From DASXUG01 sp964620425 (GTDB lineage: Bacteria > Pseudomonadota > Gammaproteobacteria > Burkholderiales > Methylophilaceae), in assembly GCA_964620425.1 (NCBI GenBank), contig CAZUGV010000015.1, positions 1 to 40,272 of the forward strand: 40,272 nucleotides of DNA. Direction: 5' to 3'. Made by a program: the position numbers and the translations under genes. The notes under the pieces were generated by a model that worked only from the letters and a program-made list of their open reading frames with translations, made no database searches and was not told the DNA's origin. Every line of letters begins with the position of its first letter. The stretch's first letter is position 1. Below, piece by piece: positions 8,694 through 16,378 of this stretch.

Positions 8694-8942
8694 ATGAAAT
8701 TAATTTTGTATGGCACTAGCGCTTGCCACCTATGCGAAATCGCAGAACAATTGGTTGAACTCACAATTGAACGAGATTTCCATAAGCGCAATATATCGTT
8801 TGAAAAAACTGATATTGCATTAGATGACAAGTTATTCACCCAATATGCACTTACCATTCCAGTATTAGTGAGGTTAGATCATAATTTAAAGCTATCATGG
8901 CCTTTTACAATTGAAGATATACAAACAATCATAAACACCTAA
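8694..8942 (+). CDS. Glutaredoxin-like (DUF836-type) small thiol protein
   Basis: 82-residue cytoplasmic thioredoxin-fold protein. The N-terminal strand MKLILYG leads into a CHLC redox motif (Cys11, Cys14), and IPVL near residue 56 is the expected cis-Pro segment. This matches the short glutaredoxin family often annotated DUF836 in proteobacteria. Function is not known beyond probable dithiol redox chemistry. It has its own candidate promoter and ends just before the shared terminator that faces rplQ. Confidence 0.8.
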   Translation: MKLILYGTSACHLCEIAEQLVELTIERDFHKRNISFEKTDIALDDKLFTQYALTIPVLVRLDHNLKLSWPFTIEDIQTIINT

Positions 8943-8974
8943 TATCTAATAATTTAGTTAAACCCGTATAAATA

Positions 8975-8998
8975 AAAAGCCGGCTTAAACCGGCTTTT
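8975..8998. terminator. Bidirectional intrinsic terminator
   Basis: The arms AAAAGCCGG (8975-8983) and CCGGCTTTT (8990-8998) form a 9-bp stem with a 6-nt loop. T-rich sequence follows in both directions, so it can end the glutaredoxin-like transcript on the plus strand and the whole ribosomal cluster after rplQ on the minus strand. Confidence 0.9.
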
Positions 8999-9038
8999 AT
9001 ATTTTTAACATTATAAGTTTAAACGATTTTCAGTTTAC

Positions 9039-9428
9039 TTATTCAGCGACTACTGCATCAGAAGTCAAATCTGGACGATCTACTAGCTCAACCAATGCCA
9101 TAGGTGCATTATCACCATTTCGGAAACCGCATTTTAGAATGCGCAAATAACCACCTTGACGAGCTAAGTAACGTGGACCTAACTCATTAAACAACTTACC
9201 AACGATATCACGATCACGCAAACGTGCAAATGCTAAACGGCGATTTGCCAAAGTAGCTGTTTTACCTAGCGTGATTAGAGGTTCTGCCACTCGGCGCAAC
9301 TCTTTTGCCTTTGGCAAAGTAGTCTTAATGATTTCGTGGCGTAGTAAAGATGTAGCCATATTGCGAAACATCGCTTGGCGATGACTGCTAGTACGGTTCA
9401 ACTTACGATTACTATTGCGATGACGCAT
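9039..9428 (-). CDS. rplQ: Large ribosomal subunit protein L17 (bL17)
   Basis: 129 residues, close to the 127 of E. coli. The N-terminal RHRNSNRKLNRTSSHRQAM block and the later GPRYLARQGGYLRI are diagnostic. L17 binds 23S rRNA near the peptide exit tunnel. GAGGG lies 7 nt before ATG 9428. It is the last gene of the alpha operon, 66 bp after rpoA, and is followed by the terminator at 8975-8998. Confidence 0.98.
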   Translation of the reverse strand: MRHRNSNRKLNRTSSHRQAMFRNMATSLLRHEIIKTTLPKAKELRRVAEPLITLGKTATLANRRLAFARLRDRDIVGKLFNELGPRYLARQGGYLRILKCGFRNGDNAPMALVELVDRPDLTSDAVVAE

Positions 9429-9494
9429 GATATTACCCTCAAGCTTCTGCTGTTATACTTTATGTTAACTTTGACCCAGTTAATCTTTCAGTGA

Positions 9495-10478
9495 TTAAAC
9501 TTTTTCAAGTCCAACTGGTGGCCAGTTTTCTAATTTCATTCCTAATGTTAAGCCTTTTGATGCTAATACATCTTTAATTTCATTTAAAGATTTACGGCCT
9601 AAGTTCGGAGCCTTCAATAATTCGTTTTCACTACGTTGGATCAAATCACCAATGTAGTAAATATTTTCTGCTTTCAAGCAATTGGCTGATCGAACTGTTA
9701 ATTCCAAATCATCGACTGGACGCAACAATAATGGATCAACCTGCGGCGCTTGTTTAACTTCAATCTCAGCAGGCGCGCCTTCAAGATCAGCAAAAACAGA
9801 CAACTGACCCATCAAGATGCGTGCAGCATCACGAATTGCTTGTTCTGGCTCAATGATACCGTTAGTTTCAACATCCATAATTAACTTATCTAAGTCAGTA
9901 CGTTGCTCAACACGTGCACTCTCAACAAAATAACTTACTTTATTGATTGGGCTGAACGATGCATCAACCATAATGAAGCCTAAAACGCGATCTTCATCCT
10001 TATTGTTACGTGCTGGAACAGGTTGATATCCACGACCCATTTCAACTTTAACCTCCAAGTTAATCTTACCCCCTTTAGTCAAGTGAGCAATCACATGGTT
10101 AGGGTTAACAATTTCAGCATCGTGACCAGTTTCAAAATCACCAGCAGTTACCACACCCTCAACTGACTTGTTTAAAGTCAATATTGTTTCAGATTTAGTA
10201 TTTAACTTTAATGCAACACCTTTGAGATTCAACAAAATATCAACAACGTCTTCTTGTACGCCATCCAATGTTGAATACTCGTGCACAACACCATCAATCT
10301 TCACTTCAGTAATCGCAAACCCTGGGATAGATGACAGCAACACACGACGCAAAGCATTACCTAATGTAAAGCCAAAACCACGCTCCATAGGCTCCAACGT
10401 AACGCGAGCGCGTACTGGTGAAACTACCTCCACATCTACAACGCGTGGCTTTAAGTATTCAGTCGGTCCATTTTGCAT
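9495..10478 (-). CDS. rpoA: DNA-directed RNA polymerase subunit alpha
   Basis: 327 residues. The N-terminal domain (about 1-232) dimerises and starts polymerase assembly; RGFGFTLGNALRRVLLSS is the conserved assembly segment. The C-terminal domain (about 245-320) with RSANCLKAENIYYIGDL and NLGRKSLNEIK binds UP-element DNA and activators. AAGGAA lies before ATG 10478. The gene is separated from rpsD by 96 bp containing a hairpin, so its level may be set partly independently. Confidence 0.98.
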   Translation of the reverse strand: MQNGPTEYLKPRVVDVEVVSPVRARVTLEPMERGFGFTLGNALRRVLLSSIPGFAITEVKIDGVVHEYSTLDGVQEDVVDILLNLKGVALKLNTKSETILTLNKSVEGVVTAGDFETGHDAEIVNPNHVIAHLTKGGKINLEVKVEMGRGYQPVPARNNKDEDRVLGFIMVDASFSPINKVSYFVESARVEQRTDLDKLIMDVETNGIIEPEQAIRDAARILMGQLSVFADLEGAPAEIEVKQAPQVDPLLLRPVDDLELTVRSANCLKAENIYYIGDLIQRSENELLKAPNLGRKSLNEIKDVLASKGLTLGMKLENWPPVGLEKV

Positions 10479-10520
10479 AACTAATATTTCCTTAGCACTA
10501 AATTGATACGAGATGACTTC

Positions 10521-10546
10521 AAGCTTCCAATTAAATAAAGAAGCTT
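10521..10546 (-). terminator. Hairpin between rpsD and rpoA (possible attenuator)
   Basis: The arms AAGCTTC (10521-10527) and GAAGCTT (10540-10546) give a 7-bp stem with a 12-nt loop in the rpsD-rpoA gap. No strong U-run follows in the rpoA direction, so it is more likely a partial attenuator or processing site than a terminator. Confidence 0.35.
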
Positions 10547-10574
10547 AAACCCTTTAAACCCTAAACAATCAATA

Positions 10575-11204
10575 CTATTTAGAGTAAAGCTCGACCACGA
10601 GTGATTCATTGATTGTGGACGGCAACTCATCACGCTGAGGCTTCGCTTTAAACGTGCCTTTTAGTGCTTTTACATCTACGTCCAACCATTCTGGAAAGCC
10701 ACGAAGCTCTGCTGCTGCCAACGCACCAGTAATACGCAACTGTGTTTTAGAAGCATCAGAAACTTGCACAACATCACCTGGCTTAACTTGATAAGAAGGG
10801 ATATTCACTCGTTTACCGTTCACTAAAACACTGTTGTGACGGACGATTTGACGGGCTTCAGTTCGTGAAGCGCCAATACCCATGCGGTATGCAACGTTAT
10901 CTAATCTGCACTCAAGCAATTGCAACAAGTTTTCGCCCGTAATGCCTTTTTGACGATCAGCTTCTGCATAGTAGCCACGGAATTGCTTTTCTAAAATACC
11001 ATATATACGACGTAATTTTTGCTTCTCACGCAATTGAACCCCATAGTCAGATAGACGCTGATTACGTCTTTGACCATGCTGCCCAGGTGGGAAGTTACGC
11101 TTTTCGATTGCGCATTTGTCTGTGAAACACTTTTCACCTTTAAGGAAAAGCTTTTCGCCTTCACGGCGGCACTGACGGCACTTAGGATCGAGATTTCTAG
11201 CCAA
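10575..11204 (-). CDS. rpsD: Small ribosomal subunit protein S4 (uS4), zinc-binding type
   Basis: 209 residues. Primary 16S-binding protein and, in E. coli, translational repressor of the alpha operon. The N-terminus has CRQC (Cys9, Cys12) and then two further cysteines in GEKCFTDKC (Cys26, Cys31), the four-cysteine zinc form typical of Thermus and many Gram-positives. E. coli S4 lacks this set and, from memory, other betaproteobacterial S4 proteins retain at most part of it. The S4 RNA-binding domain is at about 99-160 (CRLDNVAYRMG, VLVNGKRVNIPSYQVKPGD). The start is TTG at 11204, with AGGAG 6 nt upstream. Confidence 0.97.
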   Translation of the reverse strand: MARNLDPKCRQCRREGEKLFLKGEKCFTDKCAIEKRNFPPGQHGQRRNQRLSDYGVQLREKQKLRRIYGILEKQFRGYYAEADRQKGITGENLLQLLECRLDNVAYRMGIGASRTEARQIVRHNSVLVNGKRVNIPSYQVKPGDVVQVSDASKTQLRITGALAAAELRGFPEWLDVDVKALKGTFKAKPQRDELPSTINESLVVELYSK

Positions 11205-11265
11205 GGTGTTCTCCTGTTATATCTTGCTACTTATCCGCGCCCAATTTGAATAGACGCGTCTAAAA

Positions 11266-11655
11266 TTAAATACGACGCTTTTTAGGTGGACGGCAACCAT
11301 TGTGCGGCACTGGCGTCACATCAGAAATACTTGTTATTTTGAAGCCTGCTGCGTTCAATGCACGCACAGCTGATTCACGACCTGGGCCTGGACCCTTGAT
11401 ACGCACTTCAAGATTCTTTACGCCACACTCTTGCGCTGATTTACCAGCCGCCTCAGCTGCCACTTGAGCAGCAAAAGGTGTACTCTTACGAGAACCCTTA
11501 AAGCCTGCCCCGCCAGATGTAGCCCATGAAAGAGCGTTACCTTGACGATCAGTGATAGTGATAATTGTGTTATTGAAAGATGCATGGACGTGAGCGATGC
11601 CCTCTGCAATATTCTTTTTTACTTTTTTTCGTACACGTACATTAGCTTTAGCCAT
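11266..11655 (-). CDS. rpsK: Small ribosomal subunit protein S11 (uS11)
   Basis: 129 residues, the same as E. coli. HVHASFNNTIITITD near residue 22 and the C-terminal DVTPVPHNGCRPPKKRR are diagnostic. S11 sits on the 30S platform near the E site and contacts the mRNA/Shine-Dalgarno helix. AAGGA lies 9 nt before the ATG. It follows rpsM by 52 bp in the alpha operon. Confidence 0.98.
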   Translation of the reverse strand: MAKANVRVRKKVKKNIAEGIAHVHASFNNTIITITDRQGNALSWATSGGAGFKGSRKSTPFAAQVAAEAAGKSAQECGVKNLEVRIKGPGPGRESAVRALNAAGFKITSISDVTPVPHNGCRPPKKRRI

Positions 11656-11707
11656 GTTACTTAATCCTTACTAAAATGTATTAGCTAGTCTTATTAATAT
11701 TTTTGTA

Positions 11708-12070
11708 TTATTTAGACTGTTTAATTGCTTTCACTGGACCCTTACGTGTTCTGGCATTGGTCTTAGTACGTTGACCACGTACTGGCAAGCCACGACGATG
11801 ACGAACACCACGATAACAACCCAAGTCCATTAAACGCTTAATGTTCATCGAGATTTCACGGCGCAAATCGCCCTCGACTTTCAATTTAGCAACTTCATCA
11901 CGCAGCTTCTCAACTTCTGCGTCGTTTAAATCTTTAACTTTAGTCGTCACCAGAACACCTGCAGCTGCACAGATTTGTTTTGCTGTATTACGACCCACGC
12001 CATAAATCGAAGTTAATGCGATTTCAGCATGTTTATGATTCGGGATATTTACCCCTGCTATACGAGCCAT
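11708..12070 (-). CDS. rpsM: Small ribosomal subunit protein S13 (uS13)
   Basis: 120 residues. The start ARIAGVNIPNHKHAEIALTSIYGVG and the basic tail RGLPVRGQRTKTNARTRKG are diagnostic. S13 lies in the 30S head and bridges to the 50S subunit and P-site tRNA. GGAG precedes ATG 12070 by 7 nt. The 133-bp gap before it holds the alpha-operon promoter and a leader hairpin, so it is the first gene of that transcript. Confidence 0.98.
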   Translation of the reverse strand: MARIAGVNIPNHKHAEIALTSIYGVGRNTAKQICAAAGVLVTTKVKDLNDAEVEKLRDEVAKLKVEGDLRREISMNIKRLMDLGCYRGVRHRRGLPVRGQRTKTNARTRKGPVKAIKQSK

Positions 12071-12087
12071 GTATCTACTCCAAAATT

Positions 12088-12116
12088 ATGGCGCTAAATT
12101 TTTTAAATTTAGCCAT
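12088..12116 (-). promoter_or_regulatory. Leader hairpin upstream of rpsM
   Basis: A/T-rich inverted repeat GCTAAATTT (12093-12101) / AAATTTAGC (12105-12113), extended by ATGG/CCAT outside it. It lies about 14 nt after the predicted alpha-operon start and just upstream of the rpsM ribosome binding site. It is in the right place to take part in S4-mediated control, but no resemblance to the E. coli alpha pseudoknot was established. Confidence 0.45.
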
Positions 12117-12135
12117 CTCGCCAAAAAAGCCCAAA

Positions 12136-12164
12136 ATTTTAACAGCTTATAGAGTTATTCACAA
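12136..12164 (-). promoter_or_regulatory. Alpha-operon promoter (rpsM-rpsK-rpsD-rpoA-rplQ)
   Basis: On the minus strand, TTGTGA (12159-12164) and TAAAAT (12136-12141) are 17 bp apart, with a predicted start near 12129. It separates the alpha genes from rpmJ upstream, although read-through from the spc transcript is likely since no terminator is seen. Confidence 0.6.
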
Positions 12165-12203
12165 TAAATAATTCTTAAAGCATTCATTTCAAACTACGTC
12201 TAA

Positions 12204-12317
12204 TTACCCTTGACGTTGTTTATGACGTGGATCTGTACAAATAACACGTACAACACCACGACGACGTACAACTTTACAATTACGGCATAAAGCTTTAACC
12301 GATGCACGAACTCTCAT
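12204..12317 (-). CDS. rpmJ: Large ribosomal subunit protein L36 (bL36), zinc-ribbon type
   Basis: 37 residues, beginning MRVRASVKALCRNCK and ending with DPRHKQRQG. Cys11, Cys14, Cys27 and His32 make the zinc site, so this is the zinc-containing form. L36 binds near the base of the L7/L12 stalk. AAAGG lies 6 nt before ATG 12317. The infA-rpmJ-rpsM order is usual for this gene cluster. Confidence 0.95.
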   Translation of the reverse strand: MRVRASVKALCRNCKVVRRRGVVRVICTDPRHKQRQG

Positions 12318-12336
12318 ATTTTGCCTTTCGTTTTTA

Positions 12337-12555
12337 CTATTTAACGCGAAATATAATTCGCGCACGGGATAAGTCGTAGGGGGTCATTTCTACAGTAACT
12401 TTGTCACCCGGAAGAATACGAATATAGTGCATACGCATTTTTCCTGAGATATAACCTAACACTACGTGACCGTTTTCCAACTTTACTCTAAATGTTGCAT
12501 TTGGGAGGTTTTCTAAAACCTCACCTTGCATTTCAATTCTGTCTTCTTTTGCCAT
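12337..12555 (-). CDS. infA: Translation initiation factor IF-1
   Basis: 72 residues, a single S1-like OB fold (MQGEVLENLPNATFRVKLENG, then KMRMHYIRILPGDKVTVEMTPYDL). IF-1 occupies the 30S A site during initiation. Its location between secY and rpmJ is the arrangement seen in betaproteobacteria and Gram-positives, unlike E. coli, where infA is elsewhere. AGGG lies 9 nt before the ATG. Confidence 0.97.
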   Translation of the reverse strand: MAKEDRIEMQGEVLENLPNATFRVKLENGHVVLGYISGKMRMHYIRILPGDKVTVEMTPYDLSRARIIFRVK

Positions 12556-12569
12556 TAATTAAAGCCCTA

Positions 12570-13889
12570 TCATCTCAGCATACCCGTATTGCCTTTGAAG
12601 TTAGCTTTTTTCATAAGACCTTCATACTGCTGCGTCATAAGTAGGGACTGTACTTGCGTCATAAAGTCCATAGTGACAACAACAATAATTAAAAGTGACG
12701 TTCCGCCAAAATAAAAAGGTACATTAAATTTCAATATCAAAAACTCTGGCAACAAACAAACTATAGTGATGTACAAAGCTCCAGCCAAGGTTAAGCGACC
12801 CATTATGCGATCAATATATTTTGCAGTTTGATCCCCTGGTCTAATTCCTGGAACAAAAGCACCACTCTTCTTCAAATTATCTGCTGTTTCTTTCGGATTA
12901 AACACTAAAGCCGTATAAAAAAAGCAAAAGAATATAATCGCACTCGCAAACAGCAATATGTATAAGGGCTGGCCTGGAGATAAAGTTGAACCAATATCTT
13001 TTAACCAAGACATGCTCTCACTAGCGCCGAACCAACCAGCCAATGTAGCAGGGAACAAAATAATACTAGAAGCAAATATTGGAGGAATAACACCTGCCAT
13101 ATTAAGCTTTAATGGCAAATGACTTGTTTGCCCGCCAATTACTTTACGTCCAACCTGCCTCTTTGCATAATTTACTGTAATCTTACGTTGACCTCGCTCG
13201 ACAAAAACTACGAACGCAGTGACTAATACAACCGCAGCAATCAAGAAAATCAATAGCAATATAGAAAAAGCACCAGTGCTTACCAAATCCAAAGTACCCA
13301 CCACAGCCTGTGGTAAACCTGCGATAATCCCTGAGAATATAATAATAGATATACCATTACCAATTCCTCGCTCAGTAATCTGCTCACCAAGCCACATCAA
13401 AAACATTGTCCCACACACCAAGGTGATGACTGCAGTTAACCTAAACATCATCCCTGGATCCAATACCAATCCTGCTTGATGTTCCAATGCAATAGCAATA
13501 CCTAAAGCTTGAAAAGTAGCTAGAACAACAGTTCCATACCGCGTATATTTAGTAATTTGCCTACGGCCTGCTTCACCTTCTTTTTTCAACTGCTCCATTT
13601 TTGGAGAAACAACAGTTAAAAGTTGCATGATAATTGATGCCGAAATATACGGCATAATTCCAAGCGCAAAAACAGTAAAGCGAGACAAAGCCCCACCAGA
13701 GAACATGTTAAACATGCCTAAGATCCCGTGGTTTTGCGACTCAAAGAGCTTTGCTAATACATCTGCATTAATACCAGGCACTGGTATATGTGCTCCCAAT
13801 CTATATACTACTAGAGCACCTAAAACAAAAAGCAAACGACTCTTAAGTTCGCTTCTTTTACCGACTGCCAATATTGGATTTTGTGCCAA
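12570..13889 (-). CDS. secY: Protein translocase subunit SecY
   Basis: 439-residue inner-membrane channel subunit with ten predicted membrane helices. Conserved features are the N-terminal YRLGAHIPVPGI, the plug-region GIMPYISASIIMQLL, and the cytoplasmic loop VGRKVIGGQTSHLPLKLNMAGVIP that contacts SecA and ribosomes. It pairs with SecE, encoded at the far right of the window. The start is a TTG at 13889, only 5 bp after the rplO stop, with a weak ribosome binding site, which suggests translational coupling. The next ATG would delete the first membrane helix. Confidence 0.97.
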   Translation of the reverse strand: MAQNPILAVGKRSELKSRLLFVLGALVVYRLGAHIPVPGINADVLAKLFESQNHGILGMFNMFSGGALSRFTVFALGIMPYISASIIMQLLTVVSPKMEQLKKEGEAGRRQITKYTRYGTVVLATFQALGIAIALEHQAGLVLDPGMMFRLTAVITLVCGTMFLMWLGEQITERGIGNGISIIIFSGIIAGLPQAVVGTLDLVSTGAFSILLLIFLIAAVVLVTAFVVFVERGQRKITVNYAKRQVGRKVIGGQTSHLPLKLNMAGVIPPIFASSIILFPATLAGWFGASESMSWLKDIGSTLSPGQPLYILLFASAIIFFCFFYTALVFNPKETADNLKKSGAFVPGIRPGDQTAKYIDRIMGRLTLAGALYITIVCLLPEFLILKFNVPFYFGGTSLLIIVVVTMDFMTQVQSLLMTQQYEGLMKKANFKGNTGMLR

Positions 13890-13894
13890 GTTAA

Positions 13895-14341
13895 TTACTC
13901 TACGTCTAATCCAAGGACTTTGCCGCCAGCAGCCTCAATAGCAACTTTAGCACCTTTGGTTAATAACAAACCTTGCAATGTAAGAGGCTTTGTTACATCT
14001 CCCGACAAGAAAACTTTCACTGACTTAGCCGCAGGAGGAACGATGTTTGCAGACTTCAATGCCAACAAATCAATCACTTCAGCTTGAATCAGAGCCAACT
14101 CACTGGTACGTACATGTGCTGTATCTTTTTTCGTCAAAGAAGCAAAACCACGTTTAGGCAAACGGCGTTGCAAAGGCATTTGACCGCCTTCAAAACCCAC
14201 TTTATGAAAACCGCCAGTACGTGACTTTTGACCTTTGTGACCACGACCAGCTGTCTTACCTAAACCAGAACCAATACCACGGCCTACGCGGCGACGTTCT
14301 TTTTTTGCACCTTCTGCAGGCTTAATTGTATTTAATTGCAT
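13895..14341 (-). CDS. rplO: Large ribosomal subunit protein L15 (uL15)
   Basis: 148 residues from ATG 14341. MQLNTIKPAEGAKKERRRVG and GRGHKGQKSRTGG are the conserved rRNA-binding N-terminus, and FEGGQMPLQRRLPKRGF follows. The open frame could start four codons earlier at a TTG, but that codon overlaps the GGAAG ribosome binding site. L15 is a late-assembly protein of the 50S core. Confidence 0.97.
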   Translation of the reverse strand: MQLNTIKPAEGAKKERRRVGRGIGSGLGKTAGRGHKGQKSRTGGFHKVGFEGGQMPLQRRLPKRGFASLTKKDTAHVRTSELALIQAEVIDLLALKSANIVPPAAKSVKVFLSGDVTKPLTLQGLLLTKGAKVAIEAAGGKVLGLDVE

Positions 14342-14374
14342 TTTTGCTTCCAATCAATGTTTGATTTACTTCGC

Positions 14375-14926
14375 TTATTTGCGAACGCCACCATCAAGTT
14401 CAGCTGCTAATTTTTCAAACTCTTCATGTTTGCCAGCAGCTAATAATGCAGATTGCTCTGGCCATGTTCCTGGATTAGCAAGCGCATAACGTGAACCAGC
14501 TGCTTTTAAAACCACCTCAATAGCTTCTACTTTAGCATCAGCCAATTGCTTGAAGTTGGTGATGCCAGCAGCATGCAATAACTCAGCGATCTTAGGACCA
14601 ACACCTTCGATAGCAGTTAAGTCATCTGCACCAGCTTTAGTAAGATACTTTTTAGGTAAGCTTGAAGCTAGCAAAGGAGCAACATCTGCAGTCGCATTTT
14701 TCGTCTTAGCTGCTTTCACTGCCTTTTCTTTAGCCGCTACTGGAGCACCTTCAGTGACTTGTAACAGATAGCTAACCGCATTGATCATGCCGCGTACTGC
14801 TGGAGTATCTTCAACAGTTACAGTATGACGAATACGACGCAAGCCCAAACCCCTTACTGAAGCTTTATGCGCCTCAATACGACCAATCACACTTTTAACT
14901 AGTGTGACGTTTAATGTATTCGCCAT
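14375..14926 (-). CDS. rpmD: Ribosomal protein L30 (uL30) fused to a C-terminal helix-hairpin-helix domain
   Basis: 183 residues, about three times the usual 58-61. Residues 1-58 are a complete L30 (VIGRIEAHKASVRGLGLRR, EDTPAVRGMINAVSYLL). Residues 59-100 are an Ala/Lys-rich linker. Residues 101-178 are a helix-hairpin-helix domain with LTAIEGVGPKIAELLHAAGI, a signature GVGPK at 108-112, and NPGTWPEQSALLAAGK near 151-166, resembling the DUF4332/COG3743-type HhH family. There is no stop between the parts, and the last Met is at 47, so the tail is not a separate gene. GAGG precedes ATG 14926. What the tail binds is unknown; rRNA or DNA is inferred from the fold. The gene occupies the normal rpsE-rpmD-rplO position. 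Confidence 0.95.
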   Translation of the reverse strand: MANTLNVTLVKSVIGRIEAHKASVRGLGLRRIRHTVTVEDTPAVRGMINAVSYLLQVTEGAPVAAKEKAVKAAKTKNATADVAPLLASSLPKKYLTKAGADDLTAIEGVGPKIAELLHAAGITNFKQLADAKVEAIEVVLKAAGSRYALANPGTWPEQSALLAAGKHEEFEKLAAELDGGVRK

Positions 14927-14928
14927 AA

Positions 14929-15441
14929 TTAACCTCTAATCTCTTCCACTGACTTGCCGCGTTTAGCAGCAATTTCAGCAGGTGAATTCATTGACTGCAA
15001 ACCATTTAAAGTAGCTCGCACTACATTGTATGGATTTGTTGAGCCAATACACTTCGCCAATACGTTAGTAATACCCATCACTTCGAAAATCGCACGCATT
15101 GCACCACCAGCAATAATCCCAGTACCTTCAGATGCAGGCTGAATAAACACTTTAGCAGCGCCATGCACACCTGTAACTGCATGATGCAAAGTGCCATTAT
15201 TCAGGTTTACTTTAACCATTGCGCGGCGCGCTTCATCCATTGCTTTTTGAACAGCAGTTGGCACTTCACGGGCTTTACCTTTACCCATACCGACACCACC
15301 ATCGCCATCACCTACCACTGTAAGCGCAGCAAAGCTCATGATACGGCCGCCTTTAACTGTTTTACTAACACGGTTTACACCGATCATTTTTTCGCGCAAA
15401 CCATCAGTTTGCTGCTGTTCTACTTCTTTATCTCTTGCCAT
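14929..15441 (-). CDS. rpsE: Small ribosomal subunit protein S5 (uS5)
   Basis: 170 residues. The double-stranded RNA-binding domain is at about 10-75 (EKMIGVNRVSKTVKGGRIMSF, then VGDGDGGVGMGKGKA), followed by the S5 C-domain (GTGIIAGGAMRAIFEVMGI). S5 helps decoding fidelity and mRNA unwinding. Two adjacent ATGs exist; the second (15441) has better spacing from AGGG. The stop is 2 bp before the rpmD ATG. Confidence 0.97.
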   Translation of the reverse strand: MARDKEVEQQQTDGLREKMIGVNRVSKTVKGGRIMSFAALTVVGDGDGGVGMGKGKAREVPTAVQKAMDEARRAMVKVNLNNGTLHHAVTGVHGAAKVFIQPASEGTGIIAGGAMRAIFEVMGITNVLAKCIGSTNPYNVVRATLNGLQSMNSPAEIAAKRGKSVEEIRG

Positions 15442-15471
15442 CATTAACCCTGTCTATTAGCCACGCGACAA

Positions 15472-15825
15472 TTAAAAGGACAAGCCGTTTTCACGCGCCG
15501 CATCAGCAAGCGCCTTAATACGGCCGTGATATTTATAACCAGAGCGGTCAAAAGCAACAGTAGTAATACCCGCCGCTAATGCTTTTTCTGCAATGCGTTT
15601 ACCAATAAACGCAGCTGCAGCAACATTGCCACCATTTGTAATATCTTTACGCACTTCAACTTCCAAGGTAGATGCACTAGCTAACACCTTGTCACCTGTT
15701 TCAGCAATAATTTGCGCATAGATATGGCCATTACTACGATGTACGCTTAAGCGCGTTTTATTTAACTCAGCGATTTTGGCACGGGTTTTACGTGCACGAC
15801 GCAAGCGAGAATTTAAATTAATCAT
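15472..15825 (-). CDS. rplR: Large ribosomal subunit protein L18 (uL18)
   Basis: 117 residues, as in E. coli. Basic N-terminus (RLRRARKTRAKI) and LSVHRSNGHIYAQII, ending GRIKALADAARENGLSF. L18 binds 5S rRNA with L5 and attaches it to the 50S subunit. It lies 9 bp after rplF and 30 bp before rpsE in the spc operon. Confidence 0.97.
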   Translation of the reverse strand: MINLNSRLRRARKTRAKIAELNKTRLSVHRSNGHIYAQIIAETGDKVLASASTLEVEVRKDITNGGNVAAAAFIGKRIAEKALAAGITTVAFDRSGYKYHGRIKALADAARENGLSF

Positions 15826-15834
15826 GGCTAAACC

Positions 15835-16368
15835 TTATTTTTTCTTGGTTTCTTTAATAACAACCACTTCATCAGAATAACGAACGCCCTTACCCTTATA
15901 TGGCTCAGGAGCACGATATGCACGAATCTGCGCGGCAACTTGTCCAATCACTTGCTTATCAACACCTTTTAAGATCACTTCTGTGATTGAAGGTGTTTCC
16001 ACAGTTACACCTGCAGGCATTTTATGGTTAATTGGATGTGAGTAACCCAACTCCAAGTTCAAAACCGCACCTTGCGCTTGCGCTTTATAACCAACGCCAA
16101 CCAGTGTCAATTTACGAACAAAACCCTGTGAAACGCCTTGCACCATATTTGCAACCAATGCACGCAATGTACCTGACATAGCACGTGAATGCTGACTATC
16201 ATTCGCCGCTACAAAAGTAATTGCTTCACCTTCGCGCGCCAACTTAACTGCGTCAGTCAATGGGTGAGATAACTTACCCAATGGGCCACTAATTGCAATA
16301 TTATCAGCACTCAACACCACTTCAACTTTTGCAGGAATGGCTACTGGATTCTTAGCTACACGAGACAT
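15835..16368 (-). CDS. rplF: Large ribosomal subunit protein L6 (uL6)
   Basis: 177 residues, as in E. coli. MSRVAKNPVAIPAKVEV opens the first of two similar domains, and the C-terminal motif PEPYKGKGVRYSDEVV is diagnostic. L6 lies near the sarcin-ricin loop and the factor-binding site. It starts 10 bp after rpsH. Confidence 0.98.
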   Translation of the reverse strand: MSRVAKNPVAIPAKVEVVLSADNIAISGPLGKLSHPLTDAVKLAREGEAITFVAANDSQHSRAMSGTLRALVANMVQGVSQGFVRKLTLVGVGYKAQAQGAVLNLELGYSHPINHKMPAGVTVETPSITEVILKGVDKQVIGQVAAQIRAYRAPEPYKGKGVRYSDEVVVIKETKKK

Positions 16369-16378
16369 ATTTTTCCCC

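Noticed and set aside
14342..14353. TTG start four codons upstream for rplO
   Set aside because: The codon forms part of the GGAAG ribosome binding site, and L15 normally starts MxLNT.
15163..15447. Plus-strand open frame opposite rpsE
   Set aside because: A shadow frame with His/Cys-rich low-complexity composition and no initiation signals.
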